From: Streptomyces viridochromogenes DSM 40736
GTDB taxonomy: Bacteria > Actinomycetota > Actinomycetes > Streptomycetales > Streptomycetaceae
Assembly (NCBI RefSeq): GCF_000158955.1
Contig: NZ_GG657757.1
Coordinates: forward strand, 6,541,178-6,605,177
DNA: 64,000 nt
Direction of reading: 5' to 3'
Shown: positions 1 through 7,688 of the stretch, piece after piece
Layout of the letters: every line of letters starts with the position of its first letter
How positions within the stretch are numbered: position 1 is the first letter of the stretch
Notes under the pieces: model-generated
Told to the model about the DNA's origin: nothing
Databases searched by the model: none
The model's input: only the letters and a program-made list of their open reading frames with translations
Position numbers and translations under genes: made by a program

Positions 1-70
1 GGCCGGTGCCCGGTCGCGTGGCCGGCGCCGGGCCGGCACGCGACGTGGCGGTCGAGTTCCCGATGCGCCG

Positions 71-2236
71 TCAGCCCTGCACGGCCAGCACCAGCGGCAA
101 CACCCCCTGCGCACCCGAGCGTCGAAGCATGCGGGCCGCGACCGCGAGGGTCCAGCCGCTCTCCGTGTAGTCGTCCACGAGAAGGACCGGGCCCTGGGCC
201 TCGGCGAGGGCGGACGCGAGGGCGGGCGGCACGTCCAGCGCCCCGTCGAGCGCCTTCAGCCGCTGTGCGCTGTTGCTCCGCGAGCCCGGATGCGCGTCGC
301 CCGTGTACTCGACGGCGCCCAGCAGCGGCAGCCGGCCGATCTCCGCGATGCGCGCTCCCAGGGAGTGGATCAACCGGGGACGTGTGCGCGAGGCGACGGT
401 GACGACCCCGACCGGGCGCGGCTGGGCGTCCGGAGCGCCCGGGGCCCAGCCGCCGGGTCCCTTGGCCCAGTCGGCCAGCACGCTCACGACCGCCTTCGCC
501 ACATCGTCCGGAACGGCACCGTCGGCCGCGTGCGGTGCGAGCATCGGGCGCAGCCGGTTGCCCCAGCCGATGTCCGACAGACGCCCCAACGCACGTCCGG
601 CCGAGGCCTGTTCACCGGCCGGGATACGCCCCTTCAGATCCACTCCGATCGCCGGCAGCCCCGTCGGCCACATCCGGCGGGGCTCCACCTCGACACCGGC
701 CCGCCCCAGGTCCACGCGCGCCGCGTCGAGTGCCTCCTCGGAGGTGTCCGCGGCGAAGCGAGGGCCCGCGCAGTTGTCGCAGCGGCCGCACGGCTTCGCG
801 GCCTCGTCGTCCAGCTGGCGCTGCAGGAACTCCATACGGCAGTCCGTCGTCGACGCGTACTCGCGCATCGCCTGCTGCTCGGCCTTGCGCTGACGCGCCA
901 CCCACGCGTATCGGTCAGCGTCGTAGGCCCACGGCTGCCCGGTCGCGATCCAGCCGCCCTTGACCCGCTTGACCGCCCCGTCGACGTCGAGGACCTTGAG
1001 CATGGTCTCCAGGCGGGAGCGGCGCAGCTCCACCAGGGGCTCCAGCGCGGGGAGCGACAGGGGCTTCTCCGCGTGCGCGAGGACGTCGAGCGTGCGGCGC
1101 ACCAGGTCTTCCGAGGGGAACGCGAGCGACGCGAAGTACTCCCAGATCGCCTCGTCCTCCTTCCCCGGAAGCAGGAGCACTTCGGCATGCTCCACGCCAC
1201 GTCCCGCGCGACCCACCTGCTGGTAGTAGGCGATGGGGGAGGAGGGCGAGCCGAGGTGCACCACGAAGCCCAGATCGGGCTTGTCGAAGCCCATCCCGAG
1301 CGCCGACGTGGCGACCAGCGCCTTCACCTTGTTGCCGAGCAGGTCCTCCTCGGCCTGCTGGCGATCGGCGTTCTCCGTCTTGCCCGTGTACGACGCGACA
1401 GTGTGTCCGCGCTGCCTCAGGAACGCGGTGACCTCCTCGGCGGTGGCCACGGTGAGCGTGTAGATGATCCCCGAACCCGGCAGTTCGTCGAGGTGCTGGG
1501 CGAGCCAGGCCATCCGGTGCGCGGCGTCCGACAGCCGTAGCACGCTCAGGCTCAGACTGTCCCGGTCCAGCGGGCCACGCAGCACGAGGGCGTCCGAGCC
1601 GCCCCCGGTGCCGAGCTGCTCCGCGACGTCGGCCGTCACGCGCGCGTTGGCGGTGGCGGTGGTGGCGAGCACCGGCACGTCGGGGGGAAGGTCGGCGAGC
1701 ATGGTGCGCAGCCGTCGGTAGTCCGGCCGGAAGTCATGGCCCCAGTCGGAGATGCAGTGGGCCTCGTCCACCACCAGCAGCCCGGTGGCTGCGGCGAGCC
1801 GGGGCAGTACCTGGTCCCGGAAGTCCGGATTGTTGAGCCGCTCGGGGCTCACGAGCAGGACGTCGACCTCACCGGCGGCGATCTCGTCCTGGACGGCGTC
1901 CCACTCCTCGGTGTTCGAGGAGTTGATGGTCCGGGCGTGGATGCCGGCCCGTGCCGCTGCCTCGACCTGGTTCCGCATGAGCGCGAGCAGGGGGGAGACG
2001 ATCACGGTCGGACCGCTGCCCCGCGCCCGCAGCAGCGAGGTCGCCACGAAGTAGACCGCGGACTTGCCCCAGCCCGTGCGCTGGACGACCAGGGCCCGGC
2101 GTCTGTCGGCCACCAGTGCCTCGATCGCCCGCCACTGGTCCTCGCGCAGCCGGGCCGTGCCCGAGGCGTCCCCGACGAGACGGGCGAGGACCGCGTCGGC
2201 CGATGCCCGGAGATCCGCGTTGCTCGTGTGCTCCAT
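71..2236 (-). CDS. recQ: RecQ-family ATP-dependent DNA helicase with C-terminal phosphoribosyltransferase-like domain
   Basis: A 721-aa superfamily 2 helicase, expected to unwind DNA 3'-5' in recombination and repair. Visible motifs: Walker A GWGKS, the DEAH box in VDEAHCISDWGHDFRPDY, motif III ATTATA, and motif VI QQVGRAGRG. A cysteine set CRMEF..CGRCDNC is the RecQ zinc-binding region. After about residue 590 comes a segment not found in E. coli RecQ. It ends in VLLVDDYTESGWT, which resembles the PRPP-binding loop of ComF-like type I phosphoribosyltransferases. The start chosen is the ATG giving MEHTSNADLR; an in-frame ATG lies three codons upstream (2245). Neither has a strong ribosome site. 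The gene diverges from the DUF4192 gene. The helicase assignment is firm; the role of the PRTase-like tail is unknown. Confidence 0.9.
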   Translation of the reverse strand: MEHTSNADLRASADAVLARLVGDASGTARLREDQWRAIEALVADRRRALVVQRTGWGKSAVYFVATSLLRARGSGPTVIVSPLLALMRNQVEAAARAGIHARTINSSNTEEWDAVQDEIAAGEVDVLLVSPERLNNPDFRDQVLPRLAAATGLLVVDEAHCISDWGHDFRPDYRRLRTMLADLPPDVPVLATTATANARVTADVAEQLGTGGGSDALVLRGPLDRDSLSLSVLRLSDAAHRMAWLAQHLDELPGSGIIYTLTVATAEEVTAFLRQRGHTVASYTGKTENADRQQAEEDLLGNKVKALVATSALGMGFDKPDLGFVVHLGSPSSPIAYYQQVGRAGRGVEHAEVLLLPGKEDEAIWEYFASLAFPSEDLVRRTLDVLAHAEKPLSLPALEPLVELRRSRLETMLKVLDVDGAVKRVKGGWIATGQPWAYDADRYAWVARQRKAEQQAMREYASTTDCRMEFLQRQLDDEAAKPCGRCDNCAGPRFAADTSEEALDAARVDLGRAGVEVEPRRMWPTGLPAIGVDLKGRIPAGEQASAGRALGRLSDIGWGNRLRPMLAPHAADGAVPDDVAKAVVSVLADWAKGPGGWAPGAPDAQPRPVGVVTVASRTRPRLIHSLGARIAEIGRLPLLGAVEYTGDAHPGSRSNSAQRLKALDGALDVPPALASALAEAQGPVLLVDDYTESGWTLAVAARMLRRSGAQGVLPLVLAVQG

Positions 2237-2365
2237 GCGATCCATACAACAGGACGGCACTGACACCGCGAGCGGTGCATCGCCGCTCTTCGCCTGTGAC
2301 GTGTCCCTGCTCGGACTTATCCACAGGCTCAAGCGGAGCTTTGTATTCCGCGAGATCGTCTTCGC

Positions 2366-4105
2366 ATGACGAACCACAGCGAAACGACTGGATCCTCTGA
2401 AAACGGCGACATCCCCGGGCCCGAGGCCTTCGGCGAGCGTGAGGCCGGTGCGCGGGAGAAGCGGCACCGCGAAGCCGGCGACCCGGCCGGGCTGCATGTC
2501 CCCAGCCCCGCCTACGACGGTCACGGTGGCGACCACCAGGTCACGCTGCGCACCCCGGCCGAACTGGCCGACGCACTGCCGTATCTGCTCGGGTACCGGC
2601 CCGAGGACAGCATCGTCCTGGTCGCGCTGCACGACAAGGACGGACGCGGGCGGTTCGGGGGCCGGGCCCGGCTCGGCATCCCCGCGAACGCGGACGACTG
2701 GCCGTCCGCCGCCCGGCAACTGGCCACCGGACTGGTGAAGGGCAGTGAGCGCCGAGGGGCCCGGCCGGAGTCGATGGTCGCCTTCGTGTGCCAGGAACCG
2801 GAGAAGGGCCAGACGGGACAGCAGGTCATGGAGCGGCTGAAGCCGCTGGCCCACAAGCTGCGCGTGGAGTGCGGTTCCCTGGACGTGACGGTGGTCGAGG
2901 CCCTGTGCATCTCCGACGGCCGCTACTGGTCCTACTGCTGTGACAACGCCGTGTGCTGCCCGTCCGAGGGAGCCCCCATGGGACTGCCGGGCACATCCGT
3001 GCTGGCCGCCGCGGCCACTTACGCGGGGATCCAGGTGCGCGGCAGCCTGCGGGAGCTCCGGGCCCGGCTGCTCCCCTGGGAGAGCGCCGCCGCCCTCGCG
3101 CAGGAGGCCGCCCTCGACACCGCCAGCATGGCGCTGGTCCCGAGGATCCTGGACGACGTCGGTCGTGCCGGCGTGGCCGACGAGACGCTGGAGTTGGCCG
3201 GGCGCGTCCTGGACCGTTTCGCCGAGGCACAGCCGGTCTCCGGCATGCTCCTGGCGGATCTCCGCGACGACGAGCTTCTCGGGCATGACGAGGCCGCCCG
3301 GTTGATCCTCGGCCTCCAGGACCGTGGGACCCGTGACCGTGCGGCCGAGTGGATGGAGGGGGACGAAGCCGGACGCGCCCTGCGCCTGTGGCGATCACTG
3401 GCCCGCCGCTGCGTCGGACCCTACGCCGAGCATGCGGCCGCGCCGCTCACGCTGGCCGGCTGGGTCGCATGGTCCATGGGTGACGAACTGGAGGCCCGGG
3501 AAGCGCTCGCCATGGCCCTGGGCGCGGATCCCGACTACCTCTTCGCCCGCCTCCTGCACCAGGCGTGCAACGAAGGTCTCGACCCGGAGTCGATCCGCAG
3601 CTGCCTGCGGGTGGAGCGCAATGACAGGGGGAGCGCCGAGACCGACGGCCCCGAAGCTGGGGCCGATCGCTCGGAGGCCCAGGCCGATGGCCGGATGGCT
3701 CAGGCCGAGAACCTGGAGGCTCAGGCCGACGGGTTGGAAGCCCGGGCGGACGGAGCGGCCGTGACGGCGGGTGGCTCCGCCGGGCCGGCGGACGGTTCCC
3801 CGGCGACCGCACCCACGTCGACAGCGGTGCCCTCACGTCGTCGACGCCGTCCCCGTTCCGTCGGGACGGTTGGCGCGGCCGGCGCGGCCCCTGGCCGTAC
3901 GCGCGCGGGAGAACGTGCCCCGGGCATGCGGGCTCCCCGGCGGCGTACGCAGCCGGGCACCGCGCGACCTGCGGGCACCGCACGACCTGCCGGTGCCTCG
4001 GAAGCCGGCCTTCGTGCGCGTCCGACACGGAAGACGGCCATGCCGCGCGTCGACGCAGGCCAGGAGGACGCGCAGCCCGGTCACAGCCCGGAGGGGGAGG
4101 AGTGA
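2366..4105 (+). CDS. DUF4192 domain protein with low-complexity tail
   Basis: A 579-aa protein. Residues about 55-400 match the actinobacterial DUF4192 family by eye: it opens with RTPAELADALPYLLGYRPED and contains the VALHDKDGRGR strand. The function of the family is unknown. The last 170 residues are Ala/Asp/Glu-rich and then Arg/Pro-rich, with short tandem units built on EAQADG and probably disordered. No signal peptide or membrane segment is seen, so it is likely cytoplasmic. It is transcribed divergently from the RecQ-like helicase gene. Its stop overlaps a possible GTG start of the next gene by a GTGA tetranucleotide, so the two may be co-transcribed. The ATG at 2366 lacks a clear ribosome site. 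Confidence 0.8.
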   Translation: MTNHSETTGSSENGDIPGPEAFGEREAGAREKRHREAGDPAGLHVPSPAYDGHGGDHQVTLRTPAELADALPYLLGYRPEDSIVLVALHDKDGRGRFGGRARLGIPANADDWPSAARQLATGLVKGSERRGARPESMVAFVCQEPEKGQTGQQVMERLKPLAHKLRVECGSLDVTVVEALCISDGRYWSYCCDNAVCCPSEGAPMGLPGTSVLAAAATYAGIQVRGSLRELRARLLPWESAAALAQEAALDTASMALVPRILDDVGRAGVADETLELAGRVLDRFAEAQPVSGMLLADLRDDELLGHDEAARLILGLQDRGTRDRAAEWMEGDEAGRALRLWRSLARRCVGPYAEHAAAPLTLAGWVAWSMGDELEAREALAMALGADPDYLFARLLHQACNEGLDPESIRSCLRVERNDRGSAETDGPEAGADRSEAQADGRMAQAENLEAQADGLEARADGAAVTAGGSAGPADGSPATAPTSTAVPSRRRRRPRSVGTVGAAGAAPGRTRAGERAPGMRAPRRRTQPGTARPAGTARPAGASEAGLRARPTRKTAMPRVDAGQEDAQPGHSPEGEE

Positions 4106-4299
4106 GTGCCGACCCGGTGGCTTCGGCGGGCAAGGCGGGGCCGGGCCATGGGCGTGACCCGGAGGAGGTTGACGCCGTTCACCTGAGTGGCGGAACGGCT
4201 CAACGGGCCGTGGCGCCGCACCGCCCCTGCTCCGCCGGAGCCCCCCGGCACCGGCGCCGAACCCGATCGAGGCGCACAGAGCGCAGAGGAAGCCTCTTC

Positions 4300-6690
4300 A
4301 TGCACCAGCCGACTCCGCCCTCCGCCGCCGCTACCTACGACGAACGCTCTCTGGGTGGGCCCTTGCCGCCCCAGGGGCCGGACCCCGAAATGCCCGAGGC
4401 AGGCACAACCGGGTCGGGTGATCAGGACATCGGTCCACGGCCGGAGGCGCGTGTCGACGGGTTTGGACCCAGGTTTCCCACAGGCACCTCGCGCGCTCTG
4501 TCGCCTTCCGGCCGGGACTCGGGCCCGCCGTCGCCACCGGGCCCGGGCCGTTCGTCCGCCAGCCGGGCGGGCCGGTCCCGCAGCCCCGGTTTCACGTCGA
4601 CGTACGGCTCGCCCTCGCAGCCCGCACCGACTTCGACCCAGAGCCGACCGGCTGCTCAAGGTCGGACTCCGTCCCCCGCCGGACAGGCGCCCACGTCCCC
4701 CGCTCCTCCCAGGGGCGCCACGATCCCCGGACTGCGCTGGTCCGCCGACCTGCCGCCCGCCCACTCCGTGATGATCTGCGTCGCCCTGCCCGGCCTGGCC
4801 ATCTCGAGGGAGACCGGACAGATGACCGGCCGGGGACTGGAGGGGTTCTACCGCGCCGGACGACGTGTGCTCTCCCGGTGCGAGATCCGCGTGGCCGGAC
4901 GGGAACCCCTCCCCGTTCAGGCCCGGATGGCCGCGGCCGACCGCGCCAGGTTCGTGGGCACGCTGCGCACGTCCCCGCAAGCAGGACCGGACCCGGATGT
5001 GATCGTGGAACGCAACCGGTACGCGGACGGCACGGAGCGGATCACCCTGCACAGCGCCGCGCCCCGCCCGCTGCGCCTGCCGGTCGAAGTGTCCCTCGGT
5101 ACGGACCTGGCCGACCTCGGATCGATCGCCTCGGGCAGCACGGGGCCGGAACTGCCCGCCAGCGTCCACGCCTCCGGACTGCGCTGGTCCTGTGACACCG
5201 GCAACGTGTCCGTGACGGCCGAACCTCCGCCCTCGGACGCCCTGGCCTCGGCCGGTCTGCTGCGATGGGAGCTCGACCTGCCGCCAGGCGGCAGCACAAG
5301 CGTCGAACTGCGGATGCGTCCGGACGGCGCCGGTCCTCTCCGGGTCGTCGGCCGTGCGGCGACCAGCCCACTCGCCGCCGCGCGTGCGGAAGGCGACGAC
5401 CTCAGGGTCCCGGCGCTCCTGCGGACGAGCATCGAGGATCTCCAGGCACTCCTGCTGCGTGACTCCGCCCATCCCGCCGACACCCACCTGGCGGCGGGCG
5501 TGCCCTGGCGCTGTGGTCTGGCGCCCGCCGACGCCCTCGTGGCCGCCCGGATGGCCCTGCCGCTCGGTACGGGCCTGGCGGCGGGGACACTGCGGACCCT
5601 CGCCCGGACACAACTCACCGGCCCGGGGCCGCAGTCCGGGATGATTCCCGGCCCGAGACGGGACGCCGGGCCGCACCTTCCCCCGCAGTGCACCGGCACG
5701 GAGGCCACGCTGCTCTTCCCGGCACTGCTCGCCGAGGCCCGCCGCTGGGGCCTGAGCGACCAGGAGACGGAGGAGCTGCTGCCCGCCGCCGAGCGCTGCC
5801 TGACCTGGCTGCGCACCACCGTGGGTGAGCACACGTACCTGCGTGACCCGCACCCCGGCGGTCCCGCCCGGTGCGAGATACAGGCCCATGCCCACCGAGC
5901 GGCGCTGCTCGGTGCCGACCTGCTCGACGCATGCGGCCGCGCGGGAGCGACGGCACTCCGGCAGTGGGCGCAGACCTTACGGACCGCGTTCCGGACGGAC
6001 TTCTGGGTCGACGACCGAGGGGGTGGCCGGCCCGCCGCGGCCCGGGCACTGGACGGCAGGCCCGTGCCCCACCTGGGCGTGGCCGCCGTCCACCTCCTCG
6101 ACACCGGCCTGCTGGGCGGGGGAGCGCTGGCACCCGGACTGCTCGACGAGGTGCAGACCCAGAAACTCGCCCGGCTGCTCGGCAGCCCCCTCATGGACTC
6201 GGGCTGGGGCCTGCGCGGGCTGGGCGCGAAGGAAGCGGGATTCAACCCCTTCGGCCACCGATCCGGGGCCGTACGGGTCCAGGAGACGGCCCTCGCCGTC
6301 GCGGGTCTGGCCGCCGTCGGCTACGAGAAGGAAGCGAGCTCGCTGCTACGCGGCGTACTCGGGGCGGCCGAGACCTTCGCCTACCGGTTGCCGGAGATGT
6401 ACGCCGGTGAACAGCGCACGGAGGGGAGCGCTCCCCTCCCGCACCCGGCCGCCTGCCGCCCGGCGGCTACACCGGCGGCTGCCGGGGTCCTGCTGGTGAC
6501 CGCGCTCGCCGGCATTCGCCCCGACGCCCCGGCAGGGACGATCACGCTCTGCCCCATGCGCGGCGCGCCCCTGGGCGAGATCGGTTTGACGGGGCTGCGG
6601 GTGGCGGGAGCACCGTTCTCCGTGCGGGTCAGCCGACTCGGCCTCGCCATGGTCGAGGAGGCGGCCGACGGCCTGCAACTGGGGGTGTGA
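4300..6690 (+). CDS. Glycogen-debranching-enzyme-like protein (GDE N-terminal domain plus six-hairpin glycosidase-like domain)
   Basis: About 796 aa. Residues 1-140 are Pro/Ser/Gly-rich and look disordered. A beta-rich segment follows (from GLRWSADLPP), resembling the N-terminal domain of bacterial glycogen debranching enzymes. The C-terminal half is an alpha-helical barrel-like region with CEIQAHAHRAALLGADLL and DSGWGLRGLGAKEAGFNPF, typical of GH15/GH63-type six-hairpin enzymes. I could not identify the catalytic acid and base, so the activity is inferred. I chose the ATG at 4300 because GAGGAAG sits just upstream and codon G/C bias is weak between 4105 and 4300. A GTG at 4102, overlapping the previous stop, is the alternative and would give 862 aa. 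Confidence 0.65.
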   Translation: MHQPTPPSAAATYDERSLGGPLPPQGPDPEMPEAGTTGSGDQDIGPRPEARVDGFGPRFPTGTSRALSPSGRDSGPPSPPGPGRSSASRAGRSRSPGFTSTYGSPSQPAPTSTQSRPAAQGRTPSPAGQAPTSPAPPRGATIPGLRWSADLPPAHSVMICVALPGLAISRETGQMTGRGLEGFYRAGRRVLSRCEIRVAGREPLPVQARMAAADRARFVGTLRTSPQAGPDPDVIVERNRYADGTERITLHSAAPRPLRLPVEVSLGTDLADLGSIASGSTGPELPASVHASGLRWSCDTGNVSVTAEPPPSDALASAGLLRWELDLPPGGSTSVELRMRPDGAGPLRVVGRAATSPLAAARAEGDDLRVPALLRTSIEDLQALLLRDSAHPADTHLAAGVPWRCGLAPADALVAARMALPLGTGLAAGTLRTLARTQLTGPGPQSGMIPGPRRDAGPHLPPQCTGTEATLLFPALLAEARRWGLSDQETEELLPAAERCLTWLRTTVGEHTYLRDPHPGGPARCEIQAHAHRAALLGADLLDACGRAGATALRQWAQTLRTAFRTDFWVDDRGGGRPAAARALDGRPVPHLGVAAVHLLDTGLLGGGALAPGLLDEVQTQKLARLLGSPLMDSGWGLRGLGAKEAGFNPFGHRSGAVRVQETALAVAGLAAVGYEKEASSLLRGVLGAAETFAYRLPEMYAGEQRTEGSAPLPHPAACRPAATPAAAGVLLVTALAGIRPDAPAGTITLCPMRGAPLGEIGLTGLRVAGAPFSVRVSRLGLAMVEEAADGLQLGV

Positions 6691-6808
6691 ACTGGAAGGA
6701 CGTGCGGCTGCCGGCCAGCGGGAACAGTCGGCGGAGAGCATGCCGGACCGAAGTGGATCAGTGGCCGATGCGCGGGGCGAAAGGAGTGTTTATCGTCAGG
6801 CAGACGAC

Positions 6809-6821
6809 TATGATCGCCGCA
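6809..6821 (+). promoter_or_regulatory. Candidate -10 element for leaderless Nudix/NrtR transcript
   Basis: TATGAT at 6809-6814 lies six bases before the ATG at 6821, so transcription would start at or next to the initiation codon. No Shine-Dalgarno sequence precedes the ATG. The flanking TATCGTCAGGCAGACGACTA is an imperfect inverted repeat that could be an autoregulatory operator. That is inference only. Confidence 0.45.
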
Positions 6822-7579
6822 TGCCCTACGACCCGTCAGCCTTTCCGCCCTTTGCCGTCACCGTGGACCTGGTCGTGCTGACCGTGCGCCGCCATGCCCT
6901 GTGTGCGCTGGCGGTACGCAGGGGTGAACCGCCCTTCCAGGGGCGTTGGGCGCTCCCCGGCGGCTTCGTGCGGGCCGACGAGGACCTGGCGCAGGCCGCG
7001 GCGCGCGAGCTGGCCGAAGAGACCGGACTGCGTGTCCATGACCCGTCCGTGCCCGCCCAGGACAACGGCGCGCACCTGGAGCAGCTCGCCACCTACGGCG
7101 ACCCCAAGCGCGACCCCAGGATGCGGGTCGTCAGTGTCGCCCACCTCGCCCTCGCTCCCGACCTCCCCGCGCCCAGAGCGGGCGGCGACGCCAGCAACGC
7201 GCGCTGGGCTCCGGTCGAGGAACTGCTGCGGCAGGGCGGGTACGGACGGGACGCCGAGCCGGTCGCGCCGCTCGCCTTCGACCACGCGCAGATCTTGTCG
7301 GACGGTGTGGAGCGCGCTCGCTCCAAGATCGAGTACTCGTCGCTGGCCACGGCCTTCTGCCCGCCCGAGTTCACCGTCGGGGAACTGCGCCGTGTCTACG
7401 AGGCGGTCTGGGGCGTCGCGCTCGACCCCCGCAACTTCCACCGCAAGGTCACAGGCACACCGGGCTTCCTCGTGCCCACCGGGGGGACGACCACCCGCCA
7501 GGGGGGCCGCCCCGCCCAGCTCTTCCGGGCCGGCGGCGCGACTCTGCTCAACCCGCCGATGCTGCGTCCTGAGGTGTGA
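6821..7579 (+). CDS. nrtR: NrtR-type Nudix-domain transcriptional regulator
   Basis: A 252-aa protein. Residues 1-150 form a Nudix hydrolase fold, with the box-like stretch GGFVRADEDLAQAAARELAEETG. Residues 165-225 match the winged-helix DNA-binding domain characteristic of NrtR regulators (TAFCPPEFTVGELRRVYEAVWG and DPRNFHRKV). The family is known to repress NAD biosynthesis genes and to respond to ADP-ribose. No NAD gene is adjacent here, so the target is not shown by context. The start is the ATG giving MPYDPSAFPPF, placed directly behind a -10-like element. This suggests a leaderless mRNA. The Nudix box deviates slightly from GX5EX7REUXEEXGU, so hydrolytic activity is uncertain. Confidence 0.8.
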   Translation: MPYDPSAFPPFAVTVDLVVLTVRRHALCALAVRRGEPPFQGRWALPGGFVRADEDLAQAAARELAEETGLRVHDPSVPAQDNGAHLEQLATYGDPKRDPRMRVVSVAHLALAPDLPAPRAGGDASNARWAPVEELLRQGGYGRDAEPVAPLAFDHAQILSDGVERARSKIEYSSLATAFCPPEFTVGELRRVYEAVWGVALDPRNFHRKVTGTPGFLVPTGGTTTRQGGRPAQLFRAGGATLLNPPMLRPEV

Positions 7580-7674
7580 GGCCAGGCTCGGAGGCGACCT
7601 TCTGTGGCCGGGCATGGCCCATCGCCGTAGCCACGGCAGGCCGTGCGCTGCCCGAAAAAACGGACATAGCGCGC

Positions 7675-7688
7675 TATCTTGCTGCGAG
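7675..7688 (+). promoter_or_regulatory. Candidate -10 element for leaderless ABC transporter transcript
   Basis: TATCTT at 7675-7680 is followed after seven bases by the GTG start at 7688, with no ribosome-binding sequence between. This arrangement matches leaderless promoters. No convincing -35 was found. Confidence 0.4.

Noticed and set aside
4081..5895. Long minus-strand open frame of about 600 codons opposite the debranching-like gene
   Set aside because: High-GC shadow frame: no recognisable domain, composition dominated by Gly/Arg/Pro, and the plus strand carries the expected codon bias.
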